From Deltaproteobacteria bacterium (GTDB taxonomy: Bacteria; Desulfobacterota; DSM-4660; Desulfatiglandales; HGW-15): a stretch of DNA of 61,806 bases. Both the position numbers and the translations under genes were made by a program. Below the pieces are notes generated by a model, which saw only the letters and a program-made list of their open reading frames with translations, searched no databases and was not told the DNA's origin. Position 1 is the first letter of the stretch, and every line of letters begins with the position of its first letter. The stretch covers positions 1 through 61,806 of the forward strand of contig JAGVAP010000044.1 in NCBI GenBank assembly GCA_020060215.1, in the 5' to 3' direction. Positions 27,678-35,634 of the stretch are shown one piece after another.

Positions 27678-30449
27678 TCATTCCGTTGCTTTCTTCTCCT
27701 TCAGCATCTGCAGGACCACCTCGGGCGTGACCGGAAGCTCTTTGGGCATGACGCCCACCGCATCCTGCACGGCGTTGGCCACGGCTCCGGTCATGGCCAC
27801 GGAAATGGCCAGGCCCCCTTCCTTGGCGCCGAACGGTCCGAAGGGATCCCCGGAGCTCACGATGATGGGCTCGATGTTCGGCACATCCGTGGAGAGCGGG
27901 AACCAGTAATCGGCGAAGTTGGCGTTCAGGTTCTGCCCCTTCCCGGTCCACGAATGCTTCTCCAGGAGGACGCCTTCCGGCCCGCCGTCGACTGCGGAGC
28001 GCTGGATCTGCTGCTCCACGGCCAGAGGATTGATGGGCTGCCCGCAGTCGTGGGCCGCCACCATGTTGAGGAGCTTTACTCGGCCGGTCCCGGGATCCAC
28101 CTCCACCTCGGCCACGGCCGTGCCGAAGGTGTATGCGGAGGCGACCTGGCCGCGGGGGTTCTTGATCCACTCCCGCTTGGGATCCGCATCGGGCCAGCGA
28201 TCGCCGCGGCCCAGGATGGCTCGATTCTGCGCCAGGGCCGTTCTGGCTACCTTGGCGATCTCCACGGTCTTCTCGGGGTCCCCCTTCAGGCTGATGCGGC
28301 CGTCCCGCGCCACCAGGCGGTCTTTGTCCGCCTTCAGCATCTGGGCCGCGACCTCCAGGAGCTGCTCCTTGGCGTCGGCGGCCGCGGCCTTCACCGCCCC
28401 GCCGGAAATGAGGGTGGACGCCTGGGAGTAGGCCCCCGGATCGGACGGGGTCACGCTGGTGTCCCCGGTGATGACCTTGATCTTCTCGAACGGGAGCCCC
28501 AGCTCCTCGGCGGCAATCTGGGCGACCATGCTGTCGTTCCCCTGCCCGTTGTCCATCACCCCCGAGATCACGATGGCGTCGCCGTCCTCGTTGAATCGCA
28601 CGAAGGCTGCGGAGCCCCCGCGGATACCCATCGGGAACCCGCTGATCATCGCGCCGACGCCCATGCCGATGCCCCGGTAGGGCGGCAGTTTGCCGCGCTT
28701 CTCCTTCCATCCGGCCTTCTCCGCGGCCAACCTCATGGTTTCGACTTCACCGCAGGAAGAGATCACGGTCTTGGTCGGTGTCACGTACCCCTCGTGGACC
28801 GCGTTTTTCAGCCTGAACTCGAGCGGGTCCATCCCCAGTTTCCGGGCAAGGGCATCGAGCTGGAGCTCCAGTGCCGCATAGGTCGTCCGTGGGTGGCGCG
28901 GGTACATCCCGCGGGGAGGCTTGTTGGTGTAGGCCCGAATGGCCTCATAGCGGAGGTGGGAAAACCTGTATGCCTCTTCGATCATGATGTAGGCGACCGA
29001 CCCCGCGATCGGGCCGGTGCTGGCATAGGCCCCGCCGTCCATGATGACCTTGATGTCCACTGCGGTGATCCTGCCCTCCCGGTCGACCCCCACCCTGGAG
29101 GTCGTGATGTGACCATGCACCTGCCGCACGCAGTTCGTGTTCTCCTCGCGGGTGTAAACCAGCTTCACCGGGCGCCTGGCCTTCCTGGAAAGCAGTGCGG
29201 TCATGAAGTCCGCAGGGGAGATCTCGGAGCGGCCGCCGAAGTGCCCTCCCACCGCAATCTTGCGGACGCGCACGTCCGAGGTCTGGATGCCCAGGGCGGT
29301 GCTGAGGGGGCGCGCCTTCATGTGGGGGCCTGCGTTCGGACACCAGATGTCGAGGCCGGTGCTGTCGAAGTTGGCCACGACGGCATAGTTCTCCATCTGG
29401 CAGTAGCTTTCATCCGGGGAGAGGAAGCGGCCCTCCGCCACCAGAAAGGAGTCGGCCAGGGCGCGGTCCACTTCCCCTTCGTCGACGAAGATGCGGACGC
29501 TCACGTTCCCGGGTTTGTCGTCATGGACGAGAGGCGCGCCTTCCAGCAAGGCCTCCTCCGGCTCCAGCACATGCGGGAGGACCTCCCAATCCACCTTGAT
29601 CAGATCCACGGCCTCCCGGGCGGTTTCTTCGTTCACCGCAGCGACCGCGGCAACCTCCTGCCCGAAGAAGCGGGCCTTGTCCGAAGGCAGGAGCTGCATG
29701 TCCCGGGTGTAGGCAAAGACGCCCCACTTGTAGGGGATGGCGTCCTTGCCGGTGATGACGGCCCTCACGCCGGGGAGTCTCTCTGCCCGACTCGTGTCGA
29801 TGTTCAGGATCCTGGCATGGGCGTAAGGACTGCGGAGCACTTTCGCGTGAAGCATGCCCGGCAGGTAGAGATCGGCGGTGAACTTGGTCTCCCCCCTGGC
29901 CTTGGGTACGGCGTCGGGGCGGGGGGTTCGCTTGCCTACGACCGAGAAGCGGCAGGGGGCCTCCTCCTTCGGCGGGGGCTGGTCCTGCCGGTCGGCGACG
30001 GATATGACCGATTCGACCACCTTCGTATAACCCGTGCATCGGCAGAGATTGCCCGAGATGGCCTGCCGAACCTCCGCCTCTGTGGGCGCGGGATTCTGAT
30101 CCAACAATGCCTTGGCCGTGAGGATCATGCCGGGGCTGCAGTAGCCGCACTGGCTGCCGCCGTGCATGACGAAAGCCTCCTGGACCGGGTGCATCTTCTC
30201 TCCATCGGACAGACCCTCGATGGTGACGATCTCTTTTCCCTGGACCTCCGCTGCAAGCAGCAGGCAGGCGCGCACCGGCGCCCCGTCCAGCAAGACCGTA
30301 CACGACCCGCAGGTGCCGTCCTCGCAACCGCTCTTCGTGCCGGTCAGCTGCAGGTCCTCCCGGAGGACTTCCAAGAGGGTGCTCTGAGGAGCGACTTCAA
30401 GGCTCTCCGCCTTTCCGTTGATATTCAGCAATACCGGAATCTTTCCCAT
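27678..30449 (-). CDS. Fused [2Fe-2S]-molybdopterin hydroxylase/reductase (xanthine-dehydrogenase family)
   Basis: A 923-residue protein in two parts. Residues 1-155 form the small Fe-S subunit: plant-type cluster CEDGTCGSC and a second cluster from CGYCSPG and CRCTGY. Residues about 165-920 are the molybdopterin subunit, with MGVGAMISG, DNGQGNDSMV and a C-terminal GAKEGGLA, which supplies the Glu expected next to Mo. In most relatives these are separate proteins. The adjacent flavin subunit has the extra four-Cys loop of 4-hydroxybenzoyl-CoA reductase, so reduction of an aromatic thioester or related substrate is likely. The start at 30449 follows GGGAGAACC. Confidence 0.88.
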   Translation of the reverse strand: MGKIPVLLNINGKAESLEVAPQSTLLEVLREDLQLTGTKSGCEDGTCGSCTVLLDGAPVRACLLLAAEVQGKEIVTIEGLSDGEKMHPVQEAFVMHGGSQCGYCSPGMILTAKALLDQNPAPTEAEVRQAISGNLCRCTGYTKVVESVISVADRQDQPPPKEEAPCRFSVVGKRTPRPDAVPKARGETKFTADLYLPGMLHAKVLRSPYAHARILNIDTSRAERLPGVRAVITGKDAIPYKWGVFAYTRDMQLLPSDKARFFGQEVAAVAAVNEETAREAVDLIKVDWEVLPHVLEPEEALLEGAPLVHDDKPGNVSVRIFVDEGEVDRALADSFLVAEGRFLSPDESYCQMENYAVVANFDSTGLDIWCPNAGPHMKARPLSTALGIQTSDVRVRKIAVGGHFGGRSEISPADFMTALLSRKARRPVKLVYTREENTNCVRQVHGHITTSRVGVDREGRITAVDIKVIMDGGAYASTGPIAGSVAYIMIEEAYRFSHLRYEAIRAYTNKPPRGMYPRHPRTTYAALELQLDALARKLGMDPLEFRLKNAVHEGYVTPTKTVISSCGEVETMRLAAEKAGWKEKRGKLPPYRGIGMGVGAMISGFPMGIRGGSAAFVRFNEDGDAIVISGVMDNGQGNDSMVAQIAAEELGLPFEKIKVITGDTSVTPSDPGAYSQASTLISGGAVKAAAADAKEQLLEVAAQMLKADKDRLVARDGRISLKGDPEKTVEIAKVARTALAQNRAILGRGDRWPDADPKREWIKNPRGQVASAYTFGTAVAEVEVDPGTGRVKLLNMVAAHDCGQPINPLAVEQQIQRSAVDGGPEGVLLEKHSWTGKGQNLNANFADYWFPLSTDVPNIEPIIVSSGDPFGPFGAKEGGLAISVAMTGAVANAVQDAVGVMPKELPVTPEVVLQMLKEKKATE

Positions 30450-30595
30450 GGTTCTCCCTCACGTGGATATTCGTAGGGTTCAGCGTTCAGGGTCCGTAGG
30501 TTCAGGTCCGGAGATCGAGGAGTCGACCCTGGAGCGGTGAACCCGGAACGAGCAACTTCTGTATGGACTCCATTGTTCGCAGACCCGACAAGACC

Positions 30596-31591
30596 TCACC
30601 TCGGCACCATGGCCATGGCCCGGCGAAGGGCCCGCTTGGCAAGCTCTCCCACCATCATCTTGCGGTAATCCGTGCTCATGACGAGGTTCCCCGCCGGCGC
30701 GGCCTTCTTGATCGCCTCTTCAGACGCGGCCTGAAGCAGCGCATCCGTAAGCCTTTCTCCCTTCAGGAGCGCCGGGATCCTGCCCACCTCGATTGGGGAA
30801 GACCCCACCGCTCCCAAAACCATTTTGACCGTTTCGACGGCGCCGCCGCCGTTCGCTTTCAACATGACCGCTGCTGCGGCCATGGGGAAATCCATGCCCT
30901 CGCGCACGCGGAGTTTCTCATAAGCTCCGCCGGTTCCGGGGCCGGAGGCAGGGACCAGGACCTCGACCAGTATGTCTCCCGGCTTGAGGACGTTGGGTCT
31001 CTCTCCTCTCCCGGTGAAGAACTCCGCAAGGGGTATGATCTTCTCCCCTTCGGCCGAAGCGATCTTCACCTCCGCCCCCATCGCCATCAGGACCGGCCCC
31101 AGGTCGCCCTGGTAGACCGCCTGACAGCGGCGCCCCTTCTCGACCGCGTTGCAGACGCTCCCTCCCTGCTTGAAACAGGGTCTGAGTCCGCTTCTCCAAA
31201 ACTCGGACTGGTTGTAGTAGATGCATCGGGTGTCCTGGGAGAGGTTCCCTCCGATGGTGGCCATGTGACGGATGGGCGGGACGGCCACGAGCCCGGCAGC
31301 CTCGGCCAGGGGGGCGAACCCGTCCAGGACCAGGGGGGACTTCGCCAGCGCCTCCAACGTGACCATCGACCCGATCGAAAGCCCTCCGCGCTCGTTTCGG
31401 CGAACGGATTCAAGCGCAGAGAGTCCCTTGAGATTGATCACCACGGCGGGCTTGCTGAGCCTGAAACGAAGGGCGACCATGAGGGCGGTGCCTCCGGCCA
31501 GGAGGGCTGCCTTCTCGCGGTGCTCTCCGAAGGTGGAGCAGGCCTCTTTCACAGAGTGGGGTTGAATCAACTCGAAGTCAGGCAGTTTCAT
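30596..31591 (-). CDS. FAD and [4Fe-4S] subunit, 4-hydroxybenzoyl-CoA-reductase beta-like
   Basis: A 331-residue CoxM/HcrB-type flavin subunit. LLAGGTALMVALR and TIGGNLSQDTRC are the FAD loops. Inside the protein four Cys occur with spacings 16, 8 and 9 (Cys in DTRC, RPC, SVC and RRC), the same spacing I recall for the [4Fe-4S] loop unique to HcrB of Thauera aromatica. Its CIYYNQSEFWRSG is also close to HcrB. Ordinary xanthine dehydrogenases lack this loop. The start (ATG 31591 with GGGAGGA) is 26 bp after tetR. It is the strongest evidence that this operon runs a low-potential reductive reaction. Confidence 0.9.
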   Translation of the reverse strand: MKLPDFELIQPHSVKEACSTFGEHREKAALLAGGTALMVALRFRLSKPAVVINLKGLSALESVRRNERGGLSIGSMVTLEALAKSPLVLDGFAPLAEAAGLVAVPPIRHMATIGGNLSQDTRCIYYNQSEFWRSGLRPCFKQGGSVCNAVEKGRRCQAVYQGDLGPVLMAMGAEVKIASAEGEKIIPLAEFFTGRGERPNVLKPGDILVEVLVPASGPGTGGAYEKLRVREGMDFPMAAAAVMLKANGGGAVETVKMVLGAVGSSPIEVGRIPALLKGERLTDALLQAASEEAIKKAAPAGNLVMSTDYRKMMVGELAKRALRRAMAMVPR

Positions 31592-31617
31592 TTCATTCCT
31601 CCCGCTCTAGTTCTCCT

Positions 31618-32310
31618 CTAGGATCTATACATCTCTTCGACCTCATGCCTGGGCCCGTCCGCGCCGTCTTCCGGGGACGGTCTCTCCTTGTCCTGGACGA
31701 TGACGGCGGCCTGTGGCTGACCCGCCCTGAAGCCGTCCACCATGATGCTGAATGTCTCCTCGAGGTGGTCGAAGAGGGAATAGGTCATGCCCTTGAGAAG
31801 CCAGCGCGTCACGATATGGTCCATGGTTCCAATGAAGATATCCCTTGCCAGATGCGGATTGAGGTCCGGCCTCATCTCGCCGCCGGCCTTGCCTTCCTCA
31901 AAAATGTCGATCAGGTAGGCATAAAGTCTCTTCACGTTCGCGTAGACCTCGGTGTTCATGAAGTTCGCGTTGGTCTTCAGGAAGAGGTAGACGATCTTGG
32001 CATCCAGCGGGGCCTGCTCGATTCGAAGGAGATTCCACCACAGGAACTTCCGCAGCTTGTTGATGCTCCCCTTGATGCCGAAGAGCTGCCCGTTCAGGTC
32101 TGCAATCAGGTCCGATACCCAGAGCTGAGGGATGGTCAGCAGGAGGTCTTCCTTGCCCTGGAAGTATTCATAGAGGGCGGCCTCGGACAGGCCCGCCTGC
32201 CTGGATATGTCCATGACCGTGGTCTTCACGAAGCCCTGTTCGGCAAAGAGCCTCTTCGCCGAATCGATGATCCGCGTCCGTGTGTCTTCTCGATTACCTC
32301 TTGTGGCCAT
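31618..32310 (-). CDS. TetR-family repressor of the HBCR-like operon
   Basis: A 230-residue protein with an N-terminal TetR helix-turn-helix (RIIDSAKRLFAEQGFVKTTV, recognition helix SEAALYEYFQGKEDLL) and a C-terminal ligand domain resembling acyl-CoA-sensing members. It is first in the operon and 26 bp before the flavin subunit, so autoregulation is expected. A palindrome 160 bp upstream (32470-32485) may be its operator. ATG 32310 lacks a strong ribosome site but matches the family start. Confidence 0.9.
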   Translation of the reverse strand: MATRGNREDTRTRIIDSAKRLFAEQGFVKTTVMDISRQAGLSEAALYEYFQGKEDLLLTIPQLWVSDLIADLNGQLFGIKGSINKLRKFLWWNLLRIEQAPLDAKIVYLFLKTNANFMNTEVYANVKRLYAYLIDIFEEGKAGGEMRPDLNPHLARDIFIGTMDHIVTRWLLKGMTYSLFDHLEETFSIMVDGFRAGQPQAAVIVQDKERPSPEDGADGPRHEVEEMYRS

Positions 32311-32469
32311 AGGGTTTGCTTAATGCCATTCAGAAGAGACAGGAGACGATAAAAAGAGCCATGTGGAAGAGATCGAGTCCTTCGAGAACATTCCTAGGAA
32401 GCTGTGGAAAAGTGTGTAGAAGTCCCTCTAGAGATGTCTCCTTGGCACCCTCCCATGATATGTATTAGG

Positions 32470-32547
32470 GCACTTAAGTAAGTGCGGTTCCTACAGAACT
32501 CATCCCGATTCTATGATTGCATCGACGATTTCCTAATCTAATTAGGA
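32470..32547. promoter_or_regulatory. Two palindromes in the tetR/toxin-antitoxin divergent region
   Basis: GCACTTA-AG-TAAGTGC (32470-32485) is a perfect 7+2+7 palindrome of TetR-operator size. TCCTAAT-CTA-ATTAGGA (32531-32547) is a perfect 7+3+7 palindrome, 33 bp upstream of the antitoxin -35. Between 32311 and 32579 no gene is seen and the DNA is AT-richer than its flanks. The assignment to TetR or antitoxin is inferred. Confidence 0.5.
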
Positions 32548-32579
32548 GAGGCATGGAGGGTCAAGGAAAAAATCCCGGG

Positions 32580-32607
32580 TTGACTTGCCCTTCATAGGGC
32601 GTAAAAT
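32580..32607 (+). promoter_or_regulatory. Toxin-antitoxin promoter with operator inside the spacer
   Basis: TTGACT (32580-32585), a 16-nt spacer and TAAAAT (32602-32607). The spacer holds GCCCT-TCAT-AGGGC (32587-32600), a perfect inverted repeat, so a bound antitoxin would block RNA polymerase. Transcription would start near 32614, which rules out ATG 32585 and supports GTG 32642 as the antitoxin start. Confidence 0.65.
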
Positions 32608-32641
32608 GGTTATGTCAAATGACTATGTGGGAGGTCATCTA

Positions 32642-32905
32642 GTGAATACGGTGAACATTGCGGAAGGAAAGAGGGACTTCAGCCGCCTGATCCAGGAAAG
32701 CCACGAAAAACAAGAGGACATCCTGGTGACCAAACGGGGTAAGCCCATCGCGGTGATCGTTCCTTATGCCAAGTATGAGCGCGCCCGCGCCCTGGAAGGA
32801 TATAGGAAGATCATGGAGGCCAGGGGAGTGTTCAAGAAGGCCGGAGTTACCGCTGAAAAGGTCTTCAGGGAATCGAGAGAACAACTGGAGAAACGGTCTT
32901 CGTGA
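32642..32905 (+). CDS. Phd/YefM-family antitoxin
   Basis: An 87-residue protein. The N-terminal DNA-binding part (VNIAEGKRDFSRLIQES, ILVTKRGKPIAVIVPY, residues 3-45) is the Phd/YefM fold and the charged C-terminal half would wrap the toxin. The GTG start is chosen because GGGAGGT lies 7-8 nt upstream and the promoter lies just before it. The stop overlaps the GTG of the PIN toxin. It should neutralise the toxin and repress the operon. Confidence 0.85.
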   Translation: MNTVNIAEGKRDFSRLIQESHEKQEDILVTKRGKPIAVIVPYAKYERARALEGYRKIMEARGVFKKAGVTAEKVFRESREQLEKRSS

Positions 32906-33327
32906 AGGAAGCCGTAATCGACGCAAGCGTTGTGCTCAAGTGGTATCTTCCGGAAGAGCAGGGAGAGCGGGCCCTGTCTTTGCTGGAAGGGTTCGTCTCG
33001 AATCATCTTCATCTTGTCGCGCCCTATCTTCTGGAGTATGAGGTGATCAACGGACTTGTCGTTGCAGCGCGGCGCGGGCGGATAACGGAAGAAGACCTCA
33101 CTGAGGCGGTCGATGGATTTCTAAGTTTGGGTATACCGCTTGAAAGCGTCGATCGGGATTTCACGCGCGTGATTCACTTCTGCAGCACCTACGGGGTTTC
33201 GGCCTATGATGCGGGTTATCTGGCCCTGGCCGAACGGCGGGGAATACCCCTTGTTACGGCTGATGAAAGATTATGCCGGGCTGTGAGGGATGAACTCCAT
33301 TGGTTGAAACGAATAGGAGATCTATGA
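32902..33327 (+). CDS. vapC: VapC-like PIN-domain toxin ribonuclease
   Basis: A 141-residue PIN protein. The acidic metal residues are visible: Asp7 (VIDAS), Glu in LLEYEV, Asp in SAYDAGY and Asp in VTADERL. Family members cleave RNA, often tRNA. The GTG start at 32902 overlaps the antitoxin stop, giving coupled translation. Its own stop overlaps the ATG of the next gene, so all three are likely one transcript. Confidence 0.9.
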   Translation: MKEAVIDASVVLKWYLPEEQGERALSLLEGFVSNHLHLVAPYLLEYEVINGLVVAARRGRITEEDLTEAVDGFLSLGIPLESVDRDFTRVIHFCSTYGVSAYDAGYLALAERRGIPLVTADERLCRAVRDELHWLKRIGDL

Positions 33328-33776
33328 TCGCACGATTCACAGGGGTCGTCCTTTTCCTGATCGTCATGGGGGCGGTCCCTGCGGATGGACTCCAGAAGAT
33401 AGAGCTGCGGGATGGAACCGTTCTTCTGGGAGAGGTCCTCTCTTTTGACGGATCGACCTACTCCATCCGCACGGAAACGCTTGGGACCGTAAGGATTGAA
33501 AGATCGAAGGTGCGCGGCATCAAGATGGAAGGATCCGGTGCGGGGGCTCAGGAGCAGGTTCGGGAAATTCAAAACCGCCTGCTGGCGGACCCCCAAGCGC
33601 TGCAGGCGATCATGGCTTTGCAGAGCGACCCGGATGTCCAGGCCGTGCTCAACGATCCTGAGATCACGAAAGCGGCGGAGGCCGGTGATCTCGACACCCT
33701 GCTCTCCAACCCCAAGGTCATCAAGCTGCTTCAGAACCCCGTCGTCCAGGAGTTCGGGAAGGGTCTGCTGAAATAG
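33324..33776 (+). CDS. Exported STI1-like small protein
   Basis: A 150-residue protein with a signal peptide (about 1-22), a short beta domain (IELRDGTVLLGEVLSFDG, with IERSKVRGIKM) of the kind seen in periplasmic Sm-like modules, then a helical C-terminus. That C-terminus (LQAIMALQSDPDVQAVLND...NPVVQEFGKG) has the DP-rich pattern of STI1/Hop domains. The ATG overlaps the vapC stop (ATGA) and has AGGAGA upstream. I recognise no characterised homologue. The STI1 similarity is by eye; the function is unknown. Confidence 0.7.
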   Translation: MIARFTGVVLFLIVMGAVPADGLQKIELRDGTVLLGEVLSFDGSTYSIRTETLGTVRIERSKVRGIKMEGSGAGAQEQVREIQNRLLADPQALQAIMALQSDPDVQAVLNDPEITKAAEAGDLDTLLSNPKVIKLLQNPVVQEFGKGLLK

Positions 33777-33905
33777 CGGCGACTGAAACGTGGTCTCCTG
33801 ATCCGCTGCGTGCAGCGGGATGCTGGGGTCGAGGACGAACGAAGGCCCATGAATGATTCGAAGAAGATGAAGATCCGGAAAAGAGCCCGCGAAGGAGGAT
33901 AGGGT

Positions 33906-34772
33906 ATGGTCAAGAACGTGTTTGTCATCGGAAGCGGCACCATGGGAAACGGGATTGCCCAGGTCTGTGCCCAGTCGGGAGTCTTCGTGACACTCTGCGA
34001 TCTCTCTGTCGACATCCTGAACAGGGCGGTGAAAAATATCCGGTGGTCCGTCTCGAAGTTCGTCGAAAAGGGATCGGTGAAGGAGGACCTCGAAACGGTC
34101 ATGGGGAGGATCCGCACCTCCACCGCGTACGAGCGGGTGTCGGAGGCGGACCTGATCATCGAAGCGGTATTCGAGAAGATCGAGATCAAGCACGCGGTCT
34201 TCAAGGCGATCGAACCCCTCGTGAGCGGCGACGCCATCCTGGCCTCCAACACCTCGGCCATCCCGATCTCCCGGATCGGATCCGTCACCCGGAACCCCGA
34301 GAACTTCGTGGGCATCCATTTCTTCAACCCGGTGCCGATGATGGGCGCCGTGGAGGTGATCCGGTCCATATCCACGAGCAGGAAGACGTTTGAGCGGGCC
34401 GCGGATTTTGTCCGCCGGCTCGGCAAGGAGCCGATCATGGTCCAGCGGGACATCGCCGGGTTCATCCTGAACCGGATCAACATGCTTTCCAACATGGAGG
34501 CGATGAGACTGGTGGAACAGGGTGTCGCCACGCCGGAAGACATCGACAAGGGCATGCGGCTGGCGTTCGGCCGCAAGATGGGGCCCCTGGAAACATCGGA
34601 CATGGTCGGCCTGGACGTACAGCTCATGGCGTACACGAACACCTACGAAGAGGAAAAGGATCCGCGCTTCTACCCACCCTCGATCCTCAGGCAGAAGGTC
34701 CTGGCCGGACATCTGGGCCGCAAGACGGGCAAGGGGTGGTATGATTACAACCCGGACGGGAGCAGGAAGTAG
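33906..34772 (+). CDS. 3-hydroxyacyl-CoA dehydrogenase (3-hydroxybutyryl-CoA type)
   Basis: A 288-residue enzyme with an N-terminal NAD fold (VFVIGSGTMGNGIAQVCAQSG), the catalytic His in GIHFFNPVPMMG, NRI after the linker and a helical C-terminal dimerisation domain ending GKGWYDYNP. It oxidises 3-hydroxyacyl-CoA to 3-ketoacyl-CoA in beta-oxidation or butyrate routes. ATG 33906 has GAAGGAGG. It is followed by a methylmalonyl-CoA epimerase gene 122 bp on, suggesting fatty-acid or propionate metabolism. Confidence 0.95.
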   Translation: MVKNVFVIGSGTMGNGIAQVCAQSGVFVTLCDLSVDILNRAVKNIRWSVSKFVEKGSVKEDLETVMGRIRTSTAYERVSEADLIIEAVFEKIEIKHAVFKAIEPLVSGDAILASNTSAIPISRIGSVTRNPENFVGIHFFNPVPMMGAVEVIRSISTSRKTFERAADFVRRLGKEPIMVQRDIAGFILNRINMLSNMEAMRLVEQGVATPEDIDKGMRLAFGRKMGPLETSDMVGLDVQLMAYTNTYEEEKDPRFYPPSILRQKVLAGHLGRKTGKGWYDYNPDGSRK

Positions 34773-34792
34773 ACAAGCGTGTGCCACCAGGG

Positions 34793-34840
34793 CACCAAGA
34801 CACGAGGGTACACAAAGGTACGGATCTTCGTGTCTTGGTG
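34793..34840. repeat. Perfect 13-bp inverted repeat
   Basis: CACCAAGACACGA (34793-34805) and TCGTGTCTTGGTG (34828-34840) flank a 22-nt loop between two genes. A degenerate relative (CTTCGTGCCCTCGTGTCC) lies near 6690. It is probably a dispersed REP-like element. Confidence 0.65.
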
Positions 34841-34894
34841 TCTTCGAGGCGGTCTCTTCTGAGGAGTGCAACCACAGTGAGAGAGGAGATGAAT

Positions 34895-35299
34895 ATGAAG
34901 ATCACGAAGGTCGATCACATCGGGGTGGCGGTGAAGAGTATTTCAGAGGCGGCCCGCTTCTATACCGAGATCCTGGGCATCAAGATGACCGGCTCGGAGA
35001 CGGTTGCGGACCAGAAGGCCAGGGTGGCCTTTCTTCCCGTGGACGATACGAACATCGAGCTGCTCGAACCCACCGAACCCGACGGGCCGGTGGCCAAGTT
35101 CATCGAGGCGCGGGGGGAGGGGATCCACCATATCGCCCTTCATGTGGAGGACATCCATGAGGCCCTCGAGTTCATGAAGGCCAGGGGGGTTCGGCTCATC
35201 GACCAGAAGCCCCGGATCGGCGCGCGGGGAATACGGATCGCCTTTGTCCACCCCAAGGAGACCAGGGGAGTGCTGCTGGAGTTGTGCCAGGAAGATTGA
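34895..35299 (+). CDS. Methylmalonyl-CoA epimerase
   Basis: A 134-residue VOC protein with all expected metal ligands: His in VDHIGVAV, Glu in NIELLEP, His in GEGIHHIALHV and Glu in GVLLELCQ. It interconverts (S)- and (R)-methylmalonyl-CoA. ATG 34895 is chosen over 34889 because GAGAGGAG lies at a proper distance only for the later ATG. Compare the paralogue at 24526-24960, which has lost a ligand. Confidence 0.93.
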   Translation: MKITKVDHIGVAVKSISEAARFYTEILGIKMTGSETVADQKARVAFLPVDDTNIELLEPTEPDGPVAKFIEARGEGIHHIALHVEDIHEALEFMKARGVRLIDQKPRIGARGIRIAFVHPKETRGVLLELCQED

Positions 35300-35330
35300 T
35301 GTTCCCGCAAGAAGTCGCGAGCCGCCGGTG

Positions 35331-35408
35331 CGTTCATGCTTCGGCAAGCTCAGCACGAACGGAAACATCAATGAGTCACGCCGCTCACCCTGAGCCTGTC
35401 TGAGGGTG
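35331..35408. repeat. Pair of REP-like hairpins (copy 2)
   Basis: The first hairpin, 35331-35361, has arms GTTCATGCT and AGCACGAAC (one mismatch) and matches the hairpin at 6569. The second, 35386-35408, pairs CACCCTGAG with CTGAGGGTG (one mismatch). They lie in the 335-bp gap between the epimerase and pckG; no gene is seen there. Confidence 0.65.
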
Positions 35409-35506
35409 AAAGCGACTTTCTACGAGACTGCCGGCGGCATCGAGGACGTGCCGTTCCACGTCCGCGGAAGTCGCCGTCAGTCGAAAGTGCTCGGGTCAAA
35501 AAAATA

Positions 35507-35535
35507 TTGACAGACCCAACCCTGGGGCGGAGAAT
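35507..35535 (+). promoter_or_regulatory. Candidate pckG promoter and leader hairpin
   Basis: TTGACA (35507-35512), a 17-nt spacer and GAGAAT (35530-35535). The transcript would start near 35542. A hairpin with arms CCCTGCTATC and GATAGCCAGGG (one bulged base) lies at 35558-35583 in the leader, about 50 nt before the ATG. Confidence 0.5.
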
Positions 35536-35634
35536 CTTTAACTGGAAAGGAGATGCTCCCTGCTATCTGAAGGATAGCCAGGGATCATTGTTTTCAGGAA
35601 CCCGTGCACAAACCAAAGGAGAGGGGCTTGTCCT

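Noticed and set aside
26475..30476. Very long open plus-strand frame (over 1300 codons) opposite the molybdenum enzyme operon
   Set aside because: It is antisense to clear enzymes, has Arg/His/Gly/Asp-rich composition typical of a GC-rich shadow frame and no recognisable domain.
32585..32641. Upstream ATG as antitoxin start
   Set aside because: This ATG lies between the -35 and -10 elements, so it would not be transcribed; GTG 32642 has a proper ribosome site.
33216..34871. Minus-strand frame opposite the hydroxyacyl-CoA dehydrogenase
   Set aside because: The plus-strand enzyme is unmistakable; the antisense frame has no domain.
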